Source of the DNA: Nitrosomonas sp. | GTDB lineage: Bacteria; Pseudomonadota; Gammaproteobacteria; Burkholderiales; Nitrosomonadaceae | Assembly (NCBI GenBank): GCA_008015565.1 | Contig: SSFV01000067.1 | Location: forward strand, 1 to 39,764 | DNA: 39,764 nt | Reading direction: 5' to 3' | Shown here: in pieces, positions 34,221-39,764 of the stretch | How the letters are laid out: each line of letters starts with the position of its first letter | How positions within the stretch are numbered: position 1 is the first letter of the stretch | Position numbers and translations under genes: made by a program | The notes under the pieces: model-generated | Database searches by the model: none | The model's input: the letters and a program-made list of their open reading frames with translations, nothing else | What the model was told of the DNA's origin: nothing

Positions 34221-36329
34221 TTAATATCGCCATTCGAAGCCGCCATAAACTCCTCTGGGAATATAACTTGCAATAGTCGGTATAAAATCAGATTGAGATT
34301 CCCGGTGATGCTGACTGAACAAATTTTGTCCGACTAGGAAGAATTCAATATTTCTTGTGTATTTCCAAGCAAGCTTTGCATCCATCGTAACATATTGAGG
34401 AATATTGAAGAATGCTAACCCGCTAACATAACGTAACCAAAGATTAAGTTGTAGTTTTTCTGAGGAATCATGATTGGAACGCAGCGAAAATTGATGCTGT
34501 GGGTTAGCTTTGGCTGCACCACCCGATGTGGAGTCGAGTTGTCTGAATTCGGGGTTGGATTTTGTATGGATATCCAAGAAAGAATAACTTCCTTGTAAGC
34601 GCCATTTTTCATAAGGCCGCCAATCAATAGACGATTCGATACCATAGGAATAGGCTGAAGTGCCGTTACTGAAAAAAACCGGCATAATCAGATGGGGAAG
34701 TATGCCATTCCCCGGTACAATTTCGCCCGGCCTGAAATCCCGTAACTGGCTATAATCATTGAAGAAACCTGCCAGATCAATGGATGCATTAGCAGTAAGT
34801 GTGTGACGATAGCCCATTTCGTAAGCAATCAATTTTTCTGAATCGAAACGATCGGTTCCTTGCACAACCATCATGACAGGTACCGGTAAAACCGGAATAC
34901 CCGGAAGTGATTGAAGCACTCTTCCGGTGATGGTGACATCATTTTCACCTCGTGAGGGGATACGTACCGCGCGAGATATCGCAGCCCAAACTGAATTATA
35001 TTCGTTGGGTGTCCACATTAACCGGCCACTTGGCTGAACTTCCAGACCCGTAAAATCGTTGTGATCGAAGCGTGTGCCAAGCGATAATTGCAATTTATCA
35101 GGGAGTAGTGTGATTTCATCACGAATAAATGCGCTGAAATTGTGATTGGTTTTTTGCTGTGGAGTAAAAATCGTCAATTCGGTTGCTGGGACTTTGTTGT
35201 TATACAACCGATAATTCAGTCCCCATGTGATATCGTGCCGATCGTAAAGCGGTAAACGGTGCTGAAAGTCCACGTCAAAGCTTTCTGCATATTTTGTCCA
35301 GGGAATTAACTGATTCTGAACGCGATCGTAATAAGTCTGCAGCATGATGGATGATTTTTCCGAGAACTTCCGGTCCCACCGTAAACGAATGTTTCCTCCC
35401 TTTTCATGCGTATCGACAACATCAAGGCGTGTAAAAGGGGATATTAATGTGGGCTGCTGCAGGCTATCGCCGATACTATTGACAAAAATATCGCCTTGCA
35501 GAGTTACATGATCGATGCCACGCGAGTGATCTATGCGAAAACCCGCTCGTGCCGATTGCCACTTGTCTTGTGCGTTCATTCCCGAGAGCGAGTGAGTATT
35601 GTCTCTGGCAAATCCTTTGGCGTAGATGCGAAAGGGTGTGTCTTCATTTAACTTGCCACCATATCGAGCGCCTGCAAAGGCCCGTTCAAAACTGCCGCCA
35701 CCGGCTGTAAACAAGATTCCTTGGGTGTCGGCAGCTTTTTTGGTAATAATGTTGATGACTCCGTTCACTGCATTGGCTCCCCACACTGTGGCGCCGGGGC
35801 CACGGATAACTTCAATGCGTTCGATATCTTCAATAAAGGTATCCTGCTGACTCCAGATTACACCGGAGAATAGTGGTGTGTACACACTACGGCCATCGAT
35901 GAGAACTTGTAATTTGTTGGCAAAACGTCCATTAAAACCACGGATGCTGATCGACCATTTATCCGTGCCAATGCGGGCGACTTCTACACCTGGCGCCATC
36001 CTTAACGCATCCGGAATATTCGTGGCACCGGAACGTCTGATATCGTCTTGGGTAATCACAAATACCGCAGAGGCCACCTCGCTCAGTTTTTGCGAGCGCC
36101 GGGATGCGCTCGTTACTTCAACTTTCATCAGCTCTTCGATAGATAAATCCAACAAAGGATTATCGCTGCGCTTACCATTTGCGAATGTCAAATTCGCACA
36201 ACAGCATAAAGCGATAATGATGAGAACTTTTTGTTTAAGTAATTGTTGTCTCGAATGGTTGTTTATGGCGATGGCTAAATTTTTCTGGATCTCTGGGCGG
36301 AAGCTTGGTAATGCAATCACCGGCATCAT
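34221..36329 (-). CDS. TonB-dependent outer-membrane receptor (paralogue 1)
   Basis: A 702-residue TonB-dependent transporter/receptor. A signal peptide with a long basic front part (hydrophobic core VLIIIALCCCANLTFA, about 35-50) is followed by a short linker NPLLDLSIEELMKVEVTS. The plug domain (about 72-190) shows FVITQDDIRRSGATNIPDAL, IRGFNGRFANKLQVLIDGRS and VIRGPGATVWGANAVNGVIN. A 22-strand-type barrel ends in the aromatic C-terminus GGFEWRY. It starts 2 nt after the yfiR-like gene, with an AGGGG site 9 nt upstream, and is translationally coupled to it. Very similar to the receptor at 36952-39006. The DLSIEELMKVEVTS linker is typical of receptors found next to DUF4154 proteins. Its ligand is unknown. 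Confidence 0.94.
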   Translation of the reverse strand: MMPVIALPSFRPEIQKNLAIAINNHSRQQLLKQKVLIIIALCCCANLTFANGKRSDNPLLDLSIEELMKVEVTSASRRSQKLSEVASAVFVITQDDIRRSGATNIPDALRMAPGVEVARIGTDKWSISIRGFNGRFANKLQVLIDGRSVYTPLFSGVIWSQQDTFIEDIERIEVIRGPGATVWGANAVNGVINIITKKAADTQGILFTAGGGSFERAFAGARYGGKLNEDTPFRIYAKGFARDNTHSLSGMNAQDKWQSARAGFRIDHSRGIDHVTLQGDIFVNSIGDSLQQPTLISPFTRLDVVDTHEKGGNIRLRWDRKFSEKSSIMLQTYYDRVQNQLIPWTKYAESFDVDFQHRLPLYDRHDITWGLNYRLYNNKVPATELTIFTPQQKTNHNFSAFIRDEITLLPDKLQLSLGTRFDHNDFTGLEVQPSGRLMWTPNEYNSVWAAISRAVRIPSRGENDVTITGRVLQSLPGIPVLPVPVMMVVQGTDRFDSEKLIAYEMGYRHTLTANASIDLAGFFNDYSQLRDFRPGEIVPGNGILPHLIMPVFFSNGTSAYSYGIESSIDWRPYEKWRLQGSYSFLDIHTKSNPEFRQLDSTSGGAAKANPQHQFSLRSNHDSSEKLQLNLWLRYVSGLAFFNIPQYVTMDAKLAWKYTRNIEFFLVGQNLFSQHHRESQSDFIPTIASYIPRGVYGGFEWRY

Positions 36330-36331
36330 AA

Positions 36332-36937
36332 TTATCGTCCCCTCACTTGACGGGCGATTTGTAATAGTTGCGCATTGAATTTGATTCCGGCGCGTCTGGC
36401 GTATTTGAGATTGATTGAGAAACTCAGATTCTTGCCATCATTATTTAATTGGATCATGCCCCCTGCATCGAGAAAATCATTGACGTTGCTGACCGTAAGA
36501 ATGGGTTTGCCGGCAGCAGCGCTGAGCCATTCATGAATGTGCTGAATACCTTCTTCACGCGGCAAGAATAAGAGTTGACAACTATTCAAGGATTCGTTGT
36601 AGGCAATGCGTCTTATACTTACCGGTTTGTTTTGCGCGATGCGGCCTAGGATCGCGTCCAATTCTTCAAATTCCGGCTTTATACTGGTGCAAATTGTTAC
36701 TTCACTATCAAAGGCATCATCGGGCCATTCGGTGAATTTTAAAAAATTGTAAAGAAAGGCGGCCGTTAATGTTTGTTCACTTGCTATGGGTTGTGCGGAA
36801 GCGAGTGAGGTAGGCCCTACTGTGCTGGCGATAGCAATAATTAATCCAATAATGAAGTGTCTTATTTTTGCAAAGCGGGGCCCTGCGCTCAAATAGGCAA
36901 TATTAAAATTAATTGAAAATGAATGGAATACAATCAT
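36332..36937 (-). CDS. YfiR-like periplasmic protein (DUF4154)
   Basis: A 201-residue protein of the YfiR/DUF4154 family. In Pseudomonas, YfiR is a periplasmic repressor that binds the CHASE8 domain of the diguanylate cyclase YfiN. Here a signal peptide (hydrophobic core FIIGLIIAIAST, cleavage near ASA at 46-48) precedes the domain: ASEQTLTAAFLYNFLKFTEWP, CQLLFLP, KPILTVSNVNDFLDAGGMIQL and LSFSINLKYARRAGI. Two mature Cys, C83 and C120, may form a disulfide. The ATG at 36937 is chosen; a GTG at 36964 overlapping the receptor gene would add nine residues. It sits between two receptor genes in one operon, upstream of a CHASE8 kinase. The family call is secure; its partner is inferred. Confidence 0.92.
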   Translation of the reverse strand: MIVFHSFSINFNIAYLSAGPRFAKIRHFIIGLIIAIASTVGPTSLASAQPIASEQTLTAAFLYNFLKFTEWPDDAFDSEVTICTSIKPEFEELDAILGRIAQNKPVSIRRIAYNESLNSCQLLFLPREEGIQHIHEWLSAAAGKPILTVSNVNDFLDAGGMIQLNNDGKNLSFSINLKYARRAGIKFNAQLLQIARQVRGR

Positions 36938-36951
36938 TTGCCGGATAAACT

Positions 36952-39006
36952 TTAAAAGCGCCACTGCGCACCTGCATAGACACCGCGTGGAATAGTAGTT
37001 GCGAGCGAGGGAATAAAATCTGAAACAAATTCCATGTGGTTTTGGCTAAACAGATTTTGACCGACGATAAACAACTCAAGATTTTTTATAGGCGTATACA
37101 TTACTTTTGTGTCCATAGTAACGTAACCTGGAATGCGATAAAGATCTACACTGCTGGCATATCGCAGCCATAGATTAAATTGCATTTTTTCCGATAAGTC
37201 GAAGTTTGACCGGAAAGACACTTGATGCTGCGGCGAAACTTTATCGGCGCTGCCTGTAGTCGGATCTATTTGCCGGAATGGTGAACTGGAATCGATATGC
37301 ATGTGCAAGAAACTGTAATTGGCTTGCAAGCGCCATCTTTCAACTGGACGCCAATCCGCCGAAACTTCAACGCCGTATGTTTGCCCTTTAGCGTTATTGT
37401 TCAATCCCAATGGCAATAACAAATGCGGCGGGAAACTTGACTGGAACGCTAAAGATCCAAAAGATAAATCACGCAACTTACTGTAGTCATTGAAGAAAGT
37501 GGCTATGTCGAGGGACGCTTGCGGAGAAAATTGATGACGATATCCTAATTCGTAAGCCAATAGCTTTTCAGCATTAAATCGCGAGGAGCCTACTAATTGC
37601 GCTAGCAAAGGAAGAGGAAGTAAGGCCGAAGTTCCAGGAATTGCATCAAATGTGCGCGTACTGAGCAAAATATCATTTTCGGCGCGGGAAGGTGTACGAA
37701 CTGCGCGGGAAATCGCTGCCCAGATTGAATTCTTTGAATCCGGTGTCCACATGATTCGTGAATTCGGTTGAATTTCCAATCCTGTGAAATCATTGTGATC
37801 GAGACGAACGCCCAATGTGAGCCTCAAATGCTCCGGGATGAGCATTATTTCATCGCGCACATAAACACTGGCAAGATGATTGGTTTGCTGGCGGGGCAAC
37901 ATGCTCAATAGTTCAGTATCGAATACCTTGTTAGCATATAGGCGGTAATGAGCGCCCCAAATCAGGTCATGCCGGCTAAATAATGGAAAATGATGCTGGA
38001 AATCGATGTCGAAGCTTTCTGCTCTAAACTGAGAGACAGTTGATAAACGGTAATCCACTCGATCGTAATAGCTTTGCAGCATAATGGCCGATTTTTCCGA
38101 GAAAGTCCGATCCCAGCGAAAACGTATATTGCCGCCTTCATTATGGCCTCTCGCTGTATCGGCTTGAATAACCGGTGCGTTCAGCAGGGATTTATCCAAG
38201 GTGTCGCCAATTGAATTGTAAAAAATATCGCCTTGCAGCGTTAACTGGTCATTGCCACGGTTGTGATCTAAGCGGAATCCGCCTCGGGCACTGTGCCAGG
38301 CATCGTTGACGCGCTCGTCCGCGCTGGATTTCATATTATCCCGGCTAAAACCCTTGGCATATAAACGAAAAGGGGTTTGTTCATTAATTTTTCCACCATA
38401 ACGCGCACCGGCAAAACCATGTTCAAAACTTCCACCCCCGGCAGTAAATAGCGTGCCTTGAGTATCTGCGGCCTTTTTCGTAATGATATTGATAACGCCA
38501 TTGACTGCATTAGCACCCCATACCGCTGCGCCCGGGCCGCGAATCACTTCAATTCGTTCGATGTCTTCCATCAGCGTATCTTGCTGTTCCCATTGCACAC
38601 CGGCAAACAGCGGGTTGTAAACACTGCGGCCATCCATTAGCACTTGCAATTTATCGGCAAAGCGGCCATTAAATCCACGGATATTGATCGCCCATTTATC
38701 GGTTCCGATACGCGCAACTTCAACGCCAGGTGCCATGCGCAACGCCTCGGGGATAGATGTTGCACCGGATCGTCTGATATCGTCCTGAGTAATTACAAAT
38801 ACAGCGGATGAAACTTCGGTAAGCTTTTCCGCGCGCTTGGATACCGATGTCACTTCCACCTTCATTAGCTCTTCGATGGATAAATCAAGTAACGGGTTGT
38901 CCTTTTGTTTATTTGCAGCAAAAACAAAATTTTCGTAGCTGAAAATTGCAGAAATTATTAATAATCCAAGCCTTAATAATTGCATTAAGCGATTGTTGAA
39001 GACCAT
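36952..39006 (-). CDS. TonB-dependent outer-membrane receptor (paralogue 2)
   Basis: A 684-residue receptor that is highly similar to the one at 34221-36329 from linker to C-terminus, in both plug and barrel (for example ALRMAPGVEVARIGTDKW in both). The signal peptide (LLRLGLLIISAIFSYENFVFA) differs in sequence. The linker NPLLDLSIEELMKVEVTS is identical. Plug motifs: FVITQDDIRRSGATSIPEAL and VIRGPGAAVWGANAVNGVIN. The barrel ends GAQWRF, with the terminal Phe recognised by the Bam machinery. It is the first gene of the receptor operon; no Shine-Dalgarno site is obvious before the ATG. Divergences cluster in predicted extracellular loops, so the two may bind different ligands of one class. Confidence 0.94.
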   Translation of the reverse strand: MVFNNRLMQLLRLGLLIISAIFSYENFVFAANKQKDNPLLDLSIEELMKVEVTSVSKRAEKLTEVSSAVFVITQDDIRRSGATSIPEALRMAPGVEVARIGTDKWAINIRGFNGRFADKLQVLMDGRSVYNPLFAGVQWEQQDTLMEDIERIEVIRGPGAAVWGANAVNGVINIITKKAADTQGTLFTAGGGSFEHGFAGARYGGKINEQTPFRLYAKGFSRDNMKSSADERVNDAWHSARGGFRLDHNRGNDQLTLQGDIFYNSIGDTLDKSLLNAPVIQADTARGHNEGGNIRFRWDRTFSEKSAIMLQSYYDRVDYRLSTVSQFRAESFDIDFQHHFPLFSRHDLIWGAHYRLYANKVFDTELLSMLPRQQTNHLASVYVRDEIMLIPEHLRLTLGVRLDHNDFTGLEIQPNSRIMWTPDSKNSIWAAISRAVRTPSRAENDILLSTRTFDAIPGTSALLPLPLLAQLVGSSRFNAEKLLAYELGYRHQFSPQASLDIATFFNDYSKLRDLSFGSLAFQSSFPPHLLLPLGLNNNAKGQTYGVEVSADWRPVERWRLQANYSFLHMHIDSSSPFRQIDPTTGSADKVSPQHQVSFRSNFDLSEKMQFNLWLRYASSVDLYRIPGYVTMDTKVMYTPIKNLELFIVGQNLFSQNHMEFVSDFIPSLATTIPRGVYAGAQWRF

Positions 39007-39231
39007 AAAAATAATTTAGTTTTGATTTGATTAACCGGATAGCTTACTGATTTTTGATTATCTTGGAAATTTTGTTCTCTTTTTTTAATAAGTTAAAAAT
39101 TTCATTGTTGTAACCAAAACAAAAATCCGCTTAAAATCCAGTTGCATTACGGGACTCCATAAATACCATTTAATTAACTAGCTGATTGATTTTTAGATCT
39201 TTTCAAGACAGTTATAGCATTGTTAATGTTG

Positions 39232-39237
39232 TACAAT
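39232..39237 (+). promoter_or_regulatory. Candidate -10 element (TACAAT) of phosphoribosyltransferase gene
   Basis: TACAAT lies 26 nt upstream of the ATG at 39263. No good -35 hexamer sits at 16-18 nt distance, so this is a weak candidate. The gene's strong ribosome-binding site lies 16 nt downstream of it. Confidence 0.3.
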
Positions 39238-39262
39238 ATAAAAATAACAAAAGGAGTGCAGC

Positions 39263-39764
39263 ATGATTTTTTCTGATCGAATTGCGGCTGCTGAGCAACT
39301 TGCCGAAGCGCTTTCTGAATTCCGCGATAAGCGGCCATTAGTGCTGGCTATTCCCAGAGGCGCCGTGCCGATGGCAAAAGTAATTGCCGAACGGCTGAAT
39401 GGCGAAATGGATGTAGTGCTGGTACGCAAATTACGTGCCCCCGGCAATCCTGAATTTGCGATCGGATCAGTTGATGAAAGCGGTTGGGTTTATTTGACTG
39501 ACTATGCAGGACAAGCTGGTGCAGATCAGGATTATATCGGCCAAGAAGTATCGACCCAACTGGAGACCATCCGGCAACGCCGCCAGCAATATACCCCCAT
39601 GCACCCGCCCATTGATCCGGCAGAGCGCATCGTTATCGTCATTGATGACGGACTGGCTACCGGTTCTACCATGATTGCAGCGCTCCATGCATTACGCAAT
39701 AGAAATCCTGCGCAATTGATTTGCGCAGTACCTGTGGCACCTCCTGACACGTTACAGAAATTGC
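39263..39764 (+). CDS. Phosphoribosyltransferase family protein, cut by window end
   Basis: An open frame from the ATG at 39263 to the end of the window (167 codons, no stop), so it is a 5' part. A perfect AAGGAG lies 6 nt before the ATG. The protein resembles the type I phosphoribosyltransferase proteins annotated as predicted phosphoribosyltransferases: LVLAIPRGAVPMAKVIAERL near the start, VVLVRKLRAPGNPEFAIGSV, then the PRPP-binding loop VIVIDDGLATGSTMIAAL. The exact substrate is unknown; members are often adjacent to stress or dienelactone-hydrolase genes. It diverges from the TonB-receptor operon, with about 256 nt between the start codons. Confidence 0.88.
   Translation, partial: MIFSDRIAAAEQLAEALSEFRDKRPLVLAIPRGAVPMAKVIAERLNGEMDVVLVRKLRAPGNPEFAIGSVDESGWVYLTDYAGQAGADQDYIGQEVSTQLETIRQRRQQYTPMHPPIDPAERIVIVIDDGLATGSTMIAALHALRNRNPAQLICAVPVAPPDTLQKL

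Noticed and set aside
35878-36378. Plus-strand ORF of 166 codons antisense to the receptor and yfiR genes
   Set aside because: Lies fully over two strongly supported genes on the minus strand and has no motif.
1-39764. CRISPR arrays, tRNA or rRNA genes, prophage or integrase genes
   Set aside because: No regularly spaced repeats, no cloverleaf or rRNA-like sequence and no phage structural genes were seen on reading the window; no covariance-model search could be run.

Overview
The window comes from a moderately AT-rich Gram-negative chromosome. UbiK, YifB, ComEC, AmgK-MurU, a BarA-type hybrid kinase and TonB receptors together point to a proteobacterium, and the overall protein style suggests a betaproteobacterium of the Nitrosomonadaceae (Nitrosomonas-like). 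That placement is inference: no 16S rRNA, amo or hao gene is present. I found no rRNA, tRNA, CRISPR array or prophage.

Layout. At 0-5.3 kb: an orphan small protein, the Fe-S repair/tRNA-modification protein YgfZ, a secreted six-bladed Kelch protein, an unlisted 49-residue ORF and a NarL-type two-component pair. At 5.4-9.8 kb: the DNA-uptake channel ComEC (+ strand), then a six-TM sensor kinase with a single-domain receiver. At 10.0-13.7 kb: a minus-strand run of hydrogenase protease, hypA, hypB, an N-terminally truncated hypF and hslO. The Hsp33 product has two of its four zinc cysteines replaced by Asp. At 13.8-15.9 kb: a DUF2905 protein, then a monooxygenase-like protein overlapping an iron-type alcohol dehydrogenase. 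At 16-18.6 kb: two exopolysaccharide genes (a WecA-like transferase with an extra membrane domain, and a DUF3473 polysaccharide deacetylase). At 18.9-20.6 kb: an insertion-sequence graveyard with one IS copy carrying a nonsense codon and a probable internal deletion, and a second, far more decayed transposase. At 20.9-29.3 kb: an exported orphan, yifB/comM, ubiK, amgK-murU-pepP plus a small membrane protein, a semialdehyde dehydrogenase and apt.

The most interesting block is 29.3-39.0 kb, all on the minus strand. In transcription order it encodes a TonB-dependent receptor, a YfiR-like (DUF4154) periplasmic protein, a second closely related receptor, a membrane hybrid kinase whose periplasmic part looks like the CHASE8 domain of YfiN, and a REC-GGDEF-EAL response regulator 1 nt behind it. 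In the known YfiBNR system, YfiR represses the CHASE8-HAMP-GGDEF enzyme YfiN directly. Here the CHASE8 sensor appears to be wired into a phosphorelay (HisKA, two receivers, HPt) whose natural output is the adjacent c-di-GMP enzyme, with TonB receptors at the outer membrane. I propose this as an outer-membrane-to-c-di-GMP signalling module.

The window ends inside a phosphoribosyltransferase gene on the plus strand, divergent from the receptor operon.
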